This document shows, one piece after another, positions 56,230-64,000 of a stretch of DNA of 64,000 bases. This DNA is from Rothia nasimurium. GTDB lineage: Bacteria > Actinomycetota > Actinomycetes > Actinomycetales > Micrococcaceae. The stretch is from assembly GCF_014217215.1 (NCBI RefSeq), contig NZ_CP056080.1, forward strand, positions 930,001-994,000, read 5' to 3'. Below the pieces are notes generated by a model. The model was not told where the DNA came from. It ran no database searches and saw nothing but the letters and a program-made list of their open reading frames with translations. The translations under genes were made by a program, and so were the position numbers. The first letter of the stretch is position 1, and each line of letters opens with the position of its first letter.

Positions 56230-57288
56230 ATGACTGAAAACAGCTCCATCAACCTGGCAGTAATCCCCGGCGACGGCATCGGCCCCGAAGTAGTAGCCCA
56301 AGCCCACCGCGTCCTCACCCGCGCCGCCGAACTCGACAACATCACTGTCACCTCCACCGAATACCCCCTCGGTGCAGAACACTGGCTTGCAACCGGTCAG
56401 ACCCTCACCGAAGAGACCAAGACCGCGCTCGCCCAGCACGACGCCATCCTCTTCGGCGCTGTGGGAGCCGACCCGCGCTCGTCCGCCGTGCCCAGCGGCC
56501 TGATTGAACGAGAAATCCTGCTCAACCTGCGTTTCTCCTTCGACCACTACATCAACCTGCGCCCCTCCCGTCTCTTCCCCGGAGCTGTCTCCCCCCTGAC
56601 CAACCCCGGAGACATCGATTTCGTCGTCGTCCGCGAAGGCACCGAAGGCCCCTACGCCGGTAACGGCGGTGTGCTTCGCGCCGGAACCGATGCCGAAATC
56701 GCCACCGAAGTTTCGGTCAACACCGCCTACGGCATCGAGCGCCTGGTGCGCTACGCTTTCGAGCTGGCAGCCAGCCGCGAGAAGAAAAAGCTGACCCTGA
56801 TTCACAAGACCAACGTGCTGGTCAATGCCGGTGCCCTCTACACCCGCATCTTCAACAAGGTCGCCGAAGAATACCCCCAGGTCACCACCGACTACCTGCA
56901 CATCGACGCAGCCACCATCTTCTTCACCACCGACCCCGCCCGCTTCGACGTGATCGTCACCGATAACCTCTTCGGCGACATCCTCACCGACCAGGCAGGT
57001 GCCATCACCGGCGGAATCGGCTACGCCGCCTGCGGCAACATCAACGCTGACGGCACCTACCCCTCCATGTTCGAACCCGTCCACGGCTCAGCCCCCGACA
57101 TCGCCGGGCAGAACAAGGCCAACCCGACCGCAACCGTCCTGGCCGCTGCCATGCTCCTGCGCCACCTGGGCCACGAGACCAGTGCCGCCCGCATCGAACA
57201 GGCGGTAGAAGCAGACCTCGCAGCCAACCCCGGCGCAACCCGCGCCACCGACGAAATAGGCGATGCAATCCTCGCCCAGCTCCACTAA
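56230..57288 (+). CDS. leuB: 3-isopropylmalate dehydrogenase
   Basis: Third step of leucine synthesis, oxidative decarboxylation of 3-isopropylmalate. The 352-aa protein has PGDGIGPEV near the N terminus, the substrate arginines in [10 protein letters not shown] and [10 protein letters not shown], and the metal-binding Asp residues in [13 protein letters not shown]. It is the shorter actinobacterial-like form. TAGCCT lies 6 nt before the ATG and no Shine-Dalgarno is seen, so it is a candidate leaderless gene. Confidence 0.95.
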   Translation: MTENSSINLAVIPGDGIGPEVVAQAHRVLTRAAELDNITVTSTEYPLGAEHWLATGQTLTEETKTALAQHDAILFGAVGADPRSSAVPSGLIEREILLNLRFSFDHYINLRPSRLFPGAVSPLTNPGDIDFVVVREGTEGPYAGNGGVLRAGTDAEIATEVSVNTAYGIERLVRYAFELAASREKKKLTLIHKTNVLVNAGALYTRIFNKVAEEYPQVTTDYLHIDAATIFFTTDPARFDVIVTDNLFGDILTDQAGAITGGIGYAACGNINADGTYPSMFEPVHGSAPDIAGQNKANPTATVLAAAMLLRHLGHETSAARIEQAVEADLAANPGATRATDEIGDAILAQLH

Positions 57289-57297
57289 AACGCCAGC

Positions 57298-57320
57298 ACC
57301 CCACCGAAACCCGGTGGGGT
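57298..57320 (+). terminator. Possible weak terminator after leuB
   Basis: Stem accccaccg / cggtggggt, followed by ctt only. Confidence 0.45.
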
Positions 57321-57401
57321 CTTGCGTAAGCTAGCTAACAGAGCTCAAGCCACTGGGGTACCCTAGAATACAGACCCCACGACACCGTTTGAAGGATGAG
57401 C

Positions 57402-58499
57402 ATGTCACTCGAATTCACTATCAACCGCAACCCCAATCCCGCCAGCGACGAACGCCGCGCCGAAATTCTCGCCAACCCCGGCTTCGGCAACTTCTTCACC
57501 GACCACATGGTGCGCATCGACTGGCACGGCACCCACACCGACGGCGGCGAATGGACCAACGCCCAGGTTCTGCCCTACGGCCCCCTGAGCCTGGACCCGG
57601 CGGCGTCCGTCTTCCACTACGGCCAGGAAATCTTCGAGGGCATCAAGGCCTACCGTCAGGCGGACGGGTCCATCACCACCTTCCGCCCCGAAGAAAACGC
57701 TTCTCGACTGAACAAGTCAGCTGACCGCCTGGTGCTGCCTAACCTGCCCGAAGAGCTCTTCGTTGAGGCGATCCGCCAGCTGGTGACTATTGACGCTGAC
57801 TGGGTTCCCTCCGGTGAGGGTGAATCCCTCTACCTGCGCCCCTTCATGATTGCCACCGAGGCTTTCTTGGGTATTCGCCCGGCGCACGAGGTCTCCTTCT
57901 TCATCATTGCGTCTCCTGCTGGTAACTACTTCGGCACCCCCAAGCCCGTCGATATCTGGCTTTCGACCACCTACGCCCGCGCTGGTGTGGGCGGCACCGG
58001 TGAGGCTAAGTGCGGTGGTAACTACGCGGCTTCTCTGGCTGCTCAGCTGGAGGGTGAGGCCCAGGGCTGCAAGCAGGTCATCTTCAAGGACCCCAACCGC
58101 GATGACGCCATTGAAGAGCTGGGCGGCATGAACGTTTTCTTCGTCTACAAGGACGGACGCATCGTCACCCCTGAGCTGACCGGCACGATTCTGCGCGGTG
58201 TGACCCGCAAGTCCATTATCAAGCTGGCTGAGGACCGCGGCCACACTGTTGAGGAACGCAAGATTACCCTGAGCGAGTGGCGCGAGGGCGTAGCTTCTGG
58301 TGAGATTACCGAGATTTTTGCCTGCGGTACCGCTGCCGTCATTACCCCCGTGGGTAAGCTCAAGGCCGCTGACTTTGAGATTCCCTCGGCTTCTGGCGCG
58401 GACGGCGGTGAGGTCACCATGGCCCTGCGCGAAGAGTTGGTAGGCATTCAGACCGGTAAGGTCGAGGACCGCCTGGGCTGGAACGTGAAGCTGGTCTAG
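57402..58499 (+). CDS. ilvE: Branched-chain amino acid aminotransferase
   Basis: Fold-type IV PLP transaminase for the last step of Val, Leu and Ile synthesis. The 365-aa protein has FHYGQEIFEGIKAYR (active-site loop), the PLP lysine region GGTGEAKCGGNYAAS, and the C-terminal FACGTAAVITPVG phosphate-binding loop. ATG 57402 has gaagga at a proper distance; an ATG at 57396 overlaps that site. Confidence 0.95.
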   Translation: MSLEFTINRNPNPASDERRAEILANPGFGNFFTDHMVRIDWHGTHTDGGEWTNAQVLPYGPLSLDPAASVFHYGQEIFEGIKAYRQADGSITTFRPEENASRLNKSADRLVLPNLPEELFVEAIRQLVTIDADWVPSGEGESLYLRPFMIATEAFLGIRPAHEVSFFIIASPAGNYFGTPKPVDIWLSTTYARAGVGGTGEAKCGGNYAASLAAQLEGEAQGCKQVIFKDPNRDDAIEELGGMNVFFVYKDGRIVTPELTGTILRGVTRKSIIKLAEDRGHTVEERKITLSEWREGVASGEITEIFACGTAAVITPVGKLKAADFEIPSASGADGGEVTMALREELVGIQTGKVEDRLGWNVKLV

Positions 58500-58538
58500 C
58501 CTACCCTTTGTCGGCTGCCCTGCAAAGGGACCAGATTT

Positions 58539-58575
58539 CCAAAAAAGGACCGCAAAATATGCGGTCCTTTTTTGG
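58539..58575. terminator. Bidirectional terminator between ilvE and ABC-F gene
   Basis: Perfect 16-bp stem ccaaaaaaggaccgca / tgcggtccttttttgg with loop aaata; the stem itself supplies A and T runs on both strands. Confidence 0.92.
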
Positions 58576-58595
58576 TTTTGCGGTCCCCTTGCTGA

Positions 58596-60302
58596 CTAGG
58601 GCAGGGCGGGCAGAGTCAGGACGCCCATCAGGCCCAGTTGCGCGCAGAAGGCTTCGTCGTGGCTGACCACCAGGAGCGCACCCTCGTAGGAGGCTAACGC
58701 CTGCACCAGCCAGTCCACCGAGGCCATATCGAGGTTGTTGGTGGGTTCGTCCAGAATCAGCAGCTGCGGTGCCGGGCTGGCCAAAAGGACGGTCGCCAGG
58801 GCCACCCGGAAGCGTTCGCCACCGGAGAGAACCCCCACGGGGAGGTGCACCCGTTCCCGGCGGAAGAGCAGCCGGGCCAGATCATCGCGGCCCTGCTGCT
58901 CAGTCAGCGTCGGGTTGGCTGCCATGACCAGCTGCAGCATGCTCTGCTCCTGGGGCAGAATCAAACGCTGGGGCAGGTAACCGGTGTTCTCTACCCGGTA
59001 GTCGCAGGCGTAGCGGGCGGTTTCAGCAGCCTGAGAATCACCCATGATGGCCCTCAACAGGGTGCTCTTACCTGACCCGTTAGCCCCGGCTAGCCGTAGG
59101 CGCTCCGGGCCCTGGACAATCAGCCGCTCAGGCAGGGGCGGAATAGCAGCCGCCCCGTCGCCTGCCTGCTCCTGCTCACCCTGGTGGGGGCTGGCGTCCT
59201 GCCTATCAGCCTGCCGCAGGATGAGTTCCAGCACCCGTTTACCTGCTGGCACCCGGGTGTCGGGCAGGTCAAGGTAGATGGGCTGGTCCTCGCGGATATC
59301 CCGCTCCCGGGCCTGGCGGGTGGCAGTAGCGGCATCTAGCCTACCCTGGTGGGTCTGCCGAACCTTAGCGGCCGACCGCTGGGCCGACGCCGCCGCCAGC
59401 CCCATCGACATACGCGAACCCCGCCGGTTAGCCTGGGCAGTCGCCCCAGCCCGGGCCGCGCGGGCCAGCTTAGTTTCTGCCTCGATGCGCTCCCGCTTTT
59501 CCTGCCGCTCAACCTGCTTGGCCTCGCGCAGGTGGCGGGCAGCGGCGTCCTGCTCGTTATCGATGGCCTGCCGGTAGGCGCTGTAGTTACCGGTGAAAGA
59601 GCGCAGGGTTCCCTGCCTGAGTTCCAGCACTTCATCGACCCGCTCTAGCAGGTCGCGGTCGTGACTGACCACGAGCACGGGGCAAGGCAGACTGTCTAGA
59701 ATCCGGTAGAGAGTGGCGCGGGCGTCAGCGTCGAGGTTGTTGGTGGGTTCATCGAGCAGCAGGACGCCGGGGCGTGAGGCAACCAGTGCCGTGAGGGCTG
59801 CGGTAACGGCTTCGCCACCCGAGAGCGTGCCGACGGTGCGCCGCATGAGGGCGCGGGCGTCGGTAGCGGCTAGGGCGGGGGAGAAGCCGGACGCGGCCAG
59901 GGCAGCCTGGGCTTGCTCAGCGGCATCCCAGTTATCACCGATCCGGTCGTAGAGCTCTTCGGAGTAGTCACCGGCTTCTAGCGCGGTGAGAGCATCGAGG
60001 ACGTCGGTGATAGCGAAGAGGTCGGCGATGGTGGTCTGCGGGGTGAGCCCTAAATCCTGGGGCAGGTAGGCGACGGTGCCAGGCCGGGTGATACTGCCGC
60101 TCGTTGGTTCTAGCGTGCCAGTTAGGAGCTTGAGCAGGGTTGATTTGCCGGAGCCGTTATCGCCAATGAGGGCTGTAACCGGGGCACTGACAGCGCCGGT
60201 GAGGTTTTCAAAGCAGGGGGTGCCGTCGGGCCAAATCAGGCTGAGGCTATTAAAAGAAAGGTGGGGTTCGGGTACGGAAATAGGCATGAGGGTGCGATCC
60301 AT
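58596..60302 (-). CDS. ABC-F family ATP-binding protein
   Basis: A 568-aa protein with two ATPase domains and no membrane part. Walker A sites are GDNGSGKST (first) and GANGSGKST (second); signatures are LSGGEAVTAAL and LSGGERFRVAL; Walker B are LLLDEPTNNLD and LILDEPTNNLD. The linker of roughly 80 basic residues between the domains is the interdomain arm that reaches the ribosome in this family. ABC-F proteins either rescue translation or protect the ribosome from antibiotics. The leader region suggests drug- or stall-controlled expression. The ATG at 60302 is favoured because its first base lies in leader segment D; ATG 60287 is possible. Confidence 0.88.
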   Translation of the reverse strand: MDRTLMPISVPEPHLSFNSLSLIWPDGTPCFENLTGAVSAPVTALIGDNGSGKSTLLKLLTGTLEPTSGSITRPGTVAYLPQDLGLTPQTTIADLFAITDVLDALTALEAGDYSEELYDRIGDNWDAAEQAQAALAASGFSPALAATDARALMRRTVGTLSGGEAVTAALTALVASRPGVLLLDEPTNNLDADARATLYRILDSLPCPVLVVSHDRDLLERVDEVLELRQGTLRSFTGNYSAYRQAIDNEQDAAARHLREAKQVERQEKRERIEAETKLARAARAGATAQANRRGSRMSMGLAAASAQRSAAKVRQTHQGRLDAATATRQARERDIREDQPIYLDLPDTRVPAGKRVLELILRQADRQDASPHQGEQEQAGDGAAAIPPLPERLIVQGPERLRLAGANGSGKSTLLRAIMGDSQAAETARYACDYRVENTGYLPQRLILPQEQSMLQLVMAANPTLTEQQGRDDLARLLFRRERVHLPVGVLSGGERFRVALATVLLASPAPQLLILDEPTNNLDMASVDWLVQALASYEGALLVVSHDEAFCAQLGLMGVLTLPALP

Positions 60303-60374
60303 TCAGCGTCAAAGAGATAAGGTGCTGAAAACCGCGGTGAGGGGTTTCAGCGTGGTCTAGAGAGCCGCTGAAAA
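60302..60374 (-). promoter_or_regulatory. Erm-like translational attenuator of the ABC-F gene
   Basis: On the minus strand four short segments alternate: A ttttcagcg (within 60366-60374), B cgctgaaa (60345-60352), C ttttcagc (60324-60331) and D gctgaa (60302-60307), where D includes the first base of the start codon. A can pair with B and C with D, or B with C. Pairing C with D would hide the start codon. Confidence 0.6.
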
Positions 60375-60380
60375 ATCCAC
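60357..60380 (-). CDS. Leader peptide upstream of the ABC-F gene
   Basis: A seven-codon ORF starting with GTG and reading (M)DFSAAL, preceded by ggaagg at 7 nt. Segment A of the attenuator lies inside it. A ribosome stalled here would cover A. Too short for gene callers; supported by the ribosome binding site and the position relative to the hairpins. Confidence 0.55.
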   Translation of the reverse strand: MDFSAAL

Positions 60381-60416
60381 TGGGGAGCCTTCCGTAGGGA
60401 ACAAGAACTGGTGATT

Positions 60417-60446
60417 ACTGTAGGGGAGTGGGGCGGATACTGTCAA
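60417..60446 (-). promoter_or_regulatory. Promoter of the ABC-F leader
   Basis: On the minus strand a TTGACA (complement at 60441-60446), an 18-nt spacer and TACAGT (complement at 60417-60422). The RNA would have a leader of about 105 nt before the ABC-F gene. Confidence 0.7.
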
Positions 60447-60556
60447 CCACTACGGTAGGTACCATCTGAGTCAGAAAAGACCACCAGCCAGGTGGGTTTT
60501 TCCGATTTAAATGGTCCATTCTGGGGCGGGGGCGGGGAGTCCGGTAGTCTAGAACC

Positions 60557-61333
60557 ATGCGCATTGCCCGATTTACCGTAGACGATACCCTGCACTTTGG
60601 CCTGGTTGAAGGTGAGCCCGGGGAAGAGACCATCACCGTCCTCTCCGGCGACCCCTTCTACACCGGCATCAACCCCACCGACAAGCGATACCCCATCGCC
60701 GACGTCCGCCTGCTTGCCCCCATCATCCCCCGCTCCAAGGTCATTGGTGTGGCCCGCAACTGGCGTGACCACGCGTCCGAACTGGGCAACGAAACCCCCA
60801 CCACCCCCCAGTTCTTCTTCAAGCCCAACACTTCCGTCATCGGCCCCGGCGACCCCATCGCCCTGCCCGAATGGTCAGATAACGTCTCTTTCGAAGGTGA
60901 GCTCGCCGTCGTGATCGGCCGCATCGCCAAGTCCGTACCCCTGGACCGCGTGCCTGAAGTGATTTACGGCTTCACCGTCGCCAACGACCTGACCGCCCGC
61001 GACGCCCAAAAAACCGACATCCAGTGGGCCCGCGCCAAGGGCTTTGACGGTGCCTGCCCCATCGGCCCCTGGATCGAAACCGACCTGGATACCGACGACC
61101 TCACCATCCAAACCTGGGTTGACGGCGACCTCAAGCAGGACGGCACCACCGCCGATATGGTCTTCTCCGTCGCCGAACTCGTCGCCGCCGCCAGCGAATA
61201 CTTCACCCTGCTACCCGGCGATGTGATTCTCACCGGTACCCCCGCAGGGGTAGGACGCCTGAGCGCAGGTAACGAGGTCGAGATTGAGGTTGAGGGTATC
61301 GGCTCCCTCATCAACACCGTCCGCGCCGAGTAA
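60557..61333 (+). CDS. Fumarylacetoacetate hydrolase family protein
   Basis: A 258-aa enzyme of the FAH family, which acts on acylpyruvates, oxaloacetate or related 2-oxo acids with a magnesium ion. Visible are a short N-terminal domain ([20 protein letters not shown]), the core [13 protein letters not shown], metal residues in [11 protein letters not shown] and NDLTARDAQ, and [13 protein letters not shown]. The exact substrate cannot be told. TAGTCT lies 6 nt before the ATG. It precedes gltX, a common actinobacterial order. Confidence 0.88.
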   Translation: MRIARFTVDDTLHFGLVEGEPGEETITVLSGDPFYTGINPTDKRYPIADVRLLAPIIPRSKVIGVARNWRDHASELGNETPTTPQFFFKPNTSVIGPGDPIALPEWSDNVSFEGELAVVIGRIAKSVPLDRVPEVIYGFTVANDLTARDAQKTDIQWARAKGFDGACPIGPWIETDLDTDDLTIQTWVDGDLKQDGTTADMVFSVAELVAAASEYFTLLPGDVILTGTPAGVGRLSAGNEVEIEVEGIGSLINTVRAE

Positions 61334-61382
61334 ACTAGAACCTACGAACAGCTTTCAACTAGAAAGGGATGTGCCCGCATCC

Positions 61383-62897
61383 ATGAGTGATTACGCTCTG
61401 AAACTCAACGACCCCAGCGAGACCCGCGTCCGCTTCTGCCCCTCACCCACCGGCACCCCGCACGTGGGTATGGTGCGAACCGCCCTCTTTAACTGGGCCT
61501 ACGCCAAGCACACCGGCGGTACCATGGTCTTCCGCATTGAAGACACCGACGCCGCCCGTGACTCCGAAGAGTCCTTCAACCAGGTGCTCGAATCCCTGCA
61601 GTGGCTGGGCATCAACTGGGACGAGGGCGTCGGCATCGGCGGCCCCCACGCCCCCTACCGCCAGTCAGAGCGTATGGATATCTACGCTGACGTGGTAGAA
61701 AAGCTCAAGGCCGGCGGCTTCATCTACGAAGATTTCTCAACCCCCGAAGAGGTTGAAGAGCGCCACAAGGCTAAGGGTGAAGACCCCAAGCTGGGCTACG
61801 ACAACTTCGACCGCGACCTGACCGAAGAGCAGAAGGCCGCCTACCGCGCCGAGGGCCGTACCCCCGTGCTGCGCCTGCGCATGCCCGATGAGGACATCAC
61901 CTTCCACGACCTGGTGCGCGGTGATATCACCTTCAAGGCCGGTTCTGTACCCGACTTCGTGGTCGTCCGCGCTAACGGCAAGCCCCTCTACACCCTGGTT
62001 AACCCCGTTGACGATGCCCTCATGGGCATCACCCACGTGCTGCGTGGTGAGGACCTGCTGTCATCAACTCCCCGCCAGATTGCCCTCTACCGGGCCCTGG
62101 TTGAGGTTGGCGTCACCAGCTTTATCCCCGAATTTGGCCACCTGCCCTACGTCATGGGCCAGGGCAACAAGAAGCTTTCCAAGCGCGACCCCGAGTCCAG
62201 CCTCTACAACCTGCTGGATGCCGGTTTTATCAAGGAAGGCCTGCTCAACTACCTCTCCCTGCTGGGCTGGTCCCTTTCCCACGATGAAGACATCTTCACC
62301 ATGGATCAGATGGTTGCTGCCTTCGACATCAAGGACGTTCTGGCCAACCCCGCCCGCTTCGACCTGAAGAAGGCAGAGGCCATCAACGGCACCCACATTC
62401 GTCTGCTGGAGGCAGAGGACTTCCGCAACCGCCTGGTTCCCTTCCTGCATAAGGCTGAACTGGTATCCGCTGAGAGCTTCGAGAATCTGACCGAGCGTGA
62501 GCAGGCTATTCTGACCGAGGCAGCCCCTCTGGTGCAGGAGCGCATGCAGCTTCTGGGCGAGGCCCCCGGCCTGCTGGGCTTCCTCTTCACCGCAGACGAG
62601 AACATCGAGGTTGCTGAGGACGCCGCCAAGCAGCTCAAGGAGTCAGCACCGGCAGTTCTTGACGCGGCTATTACCGCCGTTGAGGGCCTGACTGATTTCA
62701 CCGCTGCCACCATCGAAGCTGCCCTGCGCGAAGCTATCGTCGACGGTCTTGAGATCAAGCCCCGCCTGGCCTTCGGCCCGGTGCGCACCGCCATGAGCGG
62801 CCAGCGCATCTCACCGCCGCTCTTCGAGTCTATGGAGATTCTGGGCAAGGATTCCTCTCTTGCCCGCCTGAAGAAGCTCCGCGCTTCGCTGGCCTAA
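61383..62897 (+). CDS. gltX: Glutamyl-tRNA synthetase
   Basis: Class I aminoacyl-tRNA synthetase of 504 aa with the HIGH-type motif [10 protein letters not shown] near the N terminus, EDTDAARD, and the KMSKS loop [10 protein letters not shown]. In bacteria without GlnRS this enzyme also charges tRNA-Gln with Glu for later amidation; the tRNA-Gln and tRNA-Glu genes lie just downstream. ATG 61383 is chosen; a frame open from 61284 overlaps the previous gene and is not conserved in the family. A GTG at 61371 would add four residues. Confidence 0.95.
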   Translation: MSDYALKLNDPSETRVRFCPSPTGTPHVGMVRTALFNWAYAKHTGGTMVFRIEDTDAARDSEESFNQVLESLQWLGINWDEGVGIGGPHAPYRQSERMDIYADVVEKLKAGGFIYEDFSTPEEVEERHKAKGEDPKLGYDNFDRDLTEEQKAAYRAEGRTPVLRLRMPDEDITFHDLVRGDITFKAGSVPDFVVVRANGKPLYTLVNPVDDALMGITHVLRGEDLLSSTPRQIALYRALVEVGVTSFIPEFGHLPYVMGQGNKKLSKRDPESSLYNLLDAGFIKEGLLNYLSLLGWSLSHDEDIFTMDQMVAAFDIKDVLANPARFDLKKAEAINGTHIRLLEAEDFRNRLVPFLHKAELVSAESFENLTEREQAILTEAAPLVQERMQLLGEAPGLLGFLFTADENIEVAEDAAKQLKESAPAVLDAAITAVEGLTDFTAATIEAALREAIVDGLEIKPRLAFGPVRTAMSGQRISPPLFESMEILGKDSSLARLKKLRASLA

Positions 62898-62920
62898 AAA
62901 ATTTTGAGGTTTAGCTCACA

Positions 62921-62968
62921 CACCGCCCCGTGAACCCACCTAATAGGGGAGCGGGGCGGTGCTTTTTA
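62921..62968 (+). terminator. Terminator of gltX
   Basis: Stem caccgccccg / cggggcggtg with a long loop, followed by cttttta. Confidence 0.85.
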
Positions 62969-63121
62969 TAAGACCTGGGAGGGGAGAAAAGTGGGGAAGT
63001 AGGACGCCTGCAGCGGCTTTTTCAGGAATTTTTACAATAATTTTGGGGCTAAAAACCGCTAGAAATAAGGGTAAACGCGGGGTTAACTACTTGAATGTGA
63101 GCCAGCTCTACAGATTTCAAG
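62969..63121. other. Intergenic stretch before tRNA-Gln
   Basis: About 150 nt of AT-richer sequence between the gltX terminator and the tRNA-Gln promoter. I see no gene or structure in it; a 62-codon frame there crosses both signals and is not credible. Confidence 0.5.
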
Positions 63122-63150
63122 TTGCATGCCCTCAAAAGCTCGTATAGAGT
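63122..63150 (+). promoter_or_regulatory. Promoter of tRNA-Gln
   Basis: TTGCAT (63122-63127), 17-nt spacer containing ctcaaaagct, TAGAGT (63145-63150). It is recognisably related to the tRNA-Lys promoters. Confidence 0.6.
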
Positions 63151-63206
63151 TATTACTCGTTGCGGCGATGAGTTCCGAAAGGAAAACAAGCCGGAGCAAA
63201 TAATAA

Positions 63207-63278
63207 TGGGATATGGTGTAATTGGCAACACTACGGTTTCTGGTACCGTCATTCTAGGTTCGAGTCCTGGTATCCCAG
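63207..63278 (+). tRNA. tRNA-Gln (anticodon CUG)
   Basis: 72-nt gene with acceptor stem TGGGATA / TATCCCA, anticodon stem acggt / accgt around loop ttctggt (CTG) and T-loop gttcgagtc. CCA is not encoded. Confidence 0.94.
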
Positions 63279-63303
63279 CGAGCATCTTGGTTCAAGATGT
63301 TAC

Positions 63304-63376
63304 GGCCCCATCGTATAGCGGCCTAGTACTCCGCCCTCTCACGGCGGCAACACCGGTTCAAATCCGGTTGGGGTCA
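63304..63376 (+). tRNA. tRNA-Glu (anticodon CUC), copy 1
   Basis: 73-nt gene with acceptor stem GGCCCCA / TGGGGTC (one G-C/G-U end), anticodon stem ccgcc / ggcgg around loop ctctcac (CTC) and T-loop gttcaaatc. It lies 25 nt after tRNA-Gln and is probably on the same transcript. Confidence 0.94.
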
Positions 63377-63382
63377 CAGGCT

Positions 63383-63417
63383 AAAATCCCTCGCTTCATT
63401 CGAAGCGGGGGATTTTT
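63383..63417 (+). terminator. Terminator after tRNA-Gln and tRNA-Glu copy 1
   Basis: Stem aaatccctcgcttc / gaagcgggggattt with loop attc (one wobble), followed by a T run. Confidence 0.85.
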
Positions 63418-63549
63418 TCGTGTGTCTGAATGCAACATGTTGCGGTGGCCTCCAAATGTGGCAGCGCCATCGCCACATATGGCGGTAGGTGCCACATTTG
63501 CCCTGTGCGCCTGTGTTCTTAGAAATGGCGCAGATTACACCCTTCCAGC

Positions 63550-63579
63550 TTGCGCACAGGTAAACGGTGTGTGTATAGT
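63550..63579 (+). promoter_or_regulatory. Promoter of tRNA-Glu copy 2
   Basis: TTGCGC (63550-63555), 18-nt spacer, TATAGT (63574-63579), the same hexamers as the first tRNA-Lys promoter. Confidence 0.7.
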
Positions 63580-63620
63580 TTTATCTGTTGTCGGAAACGG
63601 CAGCAGCTCGGAAGAGTTTC

Positions 63621-63693
63621 GGCCCCATCGTATAGCGGCCTAGTACTCCGCCCTCTCACGGCGGCAACACCGGTTCAAATCCGGTTGGGGTCA
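63621..63693 (+). tRNA. tRNA-Glu (anticodon CUC), copy 2
   Basis: Identical to the copy at 63304-63376, with its own promoter and terminator. The 244 nt between the copies do not match the sequence before copy 1, so only the gene itself is duplicated. Confidence 0.94.
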
Positions 63694-63699
63694 CAGGCT

Positions 63700-63737
63700 A
63701 AAAGCTCCACATCCAGTAGGATGTGGAGCTTTTCTTT
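63700..63737 (+). terminator. Terminator of tRNA-Glu copy 2
   Basis: Perfect stem aaaagctccacatcc / ggatgtggagctttt with loop agta, followed by cttttg. Confidence 0.9.
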
Positions 63738-63800
63738 TGCCCACAGCGTCATTGGCTGCCAAGCCCCGCGTCTTTCGCTAAACATGCGAGAATAGGGTAC

Positions 63801-64000
63801 GTGCACAACGAATCAATCACTCCCGCTCTCACCGCAGTTCGCGATGCCCGCAATACCCTTGCTGCGGCGTCCTTCCCCCTGGTTACCGGCTCTGCCGACG
63901 CAGCGCGCAAGGAGGCGCGTACCGCCGTTACCCAGCTCGATGATTACATCCTGCCTAAGCTGGCTACCCTCGACGCCCCGCTGACCGTTGTGGTGGGTGG
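63801..64000 (+). CDS. GTPase domain-containing protein, N-terminal part (runs off the window)
   Basis: The frame opens with GTG 63801 and is open to the window edge (66 codons). It begins VHNESITPALTAVRDARN, continues with a helical stretch and ends at DAPLTVVVGG, which is the strand leading into a P-loop (in relatives GGSTGAGKST). This matches the dynamin-like or YfjP-type GTPases of actinobacteria. The P-loop itself lies outside the window, so the call rests on the N-terminal pattern. Confidence 0.6.
   Translation, partial: MHNESITPALTAVRDARNTLAAASFPLVTGSADAARKEARTAVTQLDDYILPKLATLDAPLTVVVG

Noticed and set aside
56161-57084. Long minus-strand open frame opposite leuB
   Set aside because: It is Gly/Val-rich shadow sequence caused by codon bias in leuB, with no family resemblance.
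62959-63147. 62-codon ORF between gltX and tRNA-Gln
   Set aside because: It begins inside the gltX terminator and runs through the tRNA-Gln promoter.

Overview
The window is a stretch of high-GC actinobacterial chromosome. The evidence is NucS in place of MutS/MutL, an S-(hydroxymethyl)mycothiol dehydrogenase, DUF3039 and DUF2017 family genes, a murI / MBL hydrolase / rph / rdgB run, and TAnnnT-type -10 boxes placed 6-7 nt before start codons. Protein sequences and gene order look most like Micrococcaceae, probably Rothia or a close relative. The genus is an inference from memory of these families, not a search result.

Layout. 1-9000: end of the ATP synthase operon (atpC), nucS, an AI-2E family permease, a CnoX-like thioredoxin/TPR protein, an ABC exporter pair, DUF3039 and a DEAD/DEAH helicase, followed by a 49-bp tandem repeat. 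9000-16600: NAD salvage (pncB-pncA), clpS-DUF2017, murI, MBL hydrolase, rph-rdgB, a kinase-like phosphotransferase and a long palindrome. 16600-31600: ADP-ribosylglycohydrolase, sbcDC-MFS, the mycothiol-dependent formaldehyde module, a YihY/hydrolase pair, mqo, a family 5 solute-binding lipoprotein, tRNA-Leu and bcp. 31800-39400: a MarR regulator, a tandemly duplicated tRNA-Lys unit, then a branched-chain amino acid operon (leader peptide, attenuator, ilvB, ilvN, ilvC) and serA. 39600-44700: an AT-richer accessory segment with a frameshifted secreted protein, a decayed gene fragment and a four-gene cassette (small helical protein, 746-aa DUF1023-type hydrolase, lipoprotein, membrane protein) that resembles a secreted toxin with its immunity genes. 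44800-54200: metG, an SGNH-like Tat substrate, a lipoprotein, and a MacB-like ABC transporter with a NarL-type two-component system. 54200-64000: thrC, leuB, ilvE, an ABC-F gene with an erm-like leader, a fumarylacetoacetate hydrolase family gene, gltX, tRNA-Gln, two tRNA-Glu genes and the start of a GTPase gene.

How the parts work together. ilvBNC, leuB and ilvE cover much of branched-chain amino acid synthesis, and the ilv leader contains an Ile/Leu/Val-rich peptide before a terminator, a classic attenuator. The two-component system and its ABC transporter are linked by a shared 16-bp palindrome found at nearly the same distance upstream of both transcription units. The ABC-F gene carries four leader segments that can pair in two exclusive ways, one of which masks its start codon. 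Many start codons lie 6-7 nt after a -10 box and lack a Shine-Dalgarno sequence, so leaderless mRNAs are probably common here.
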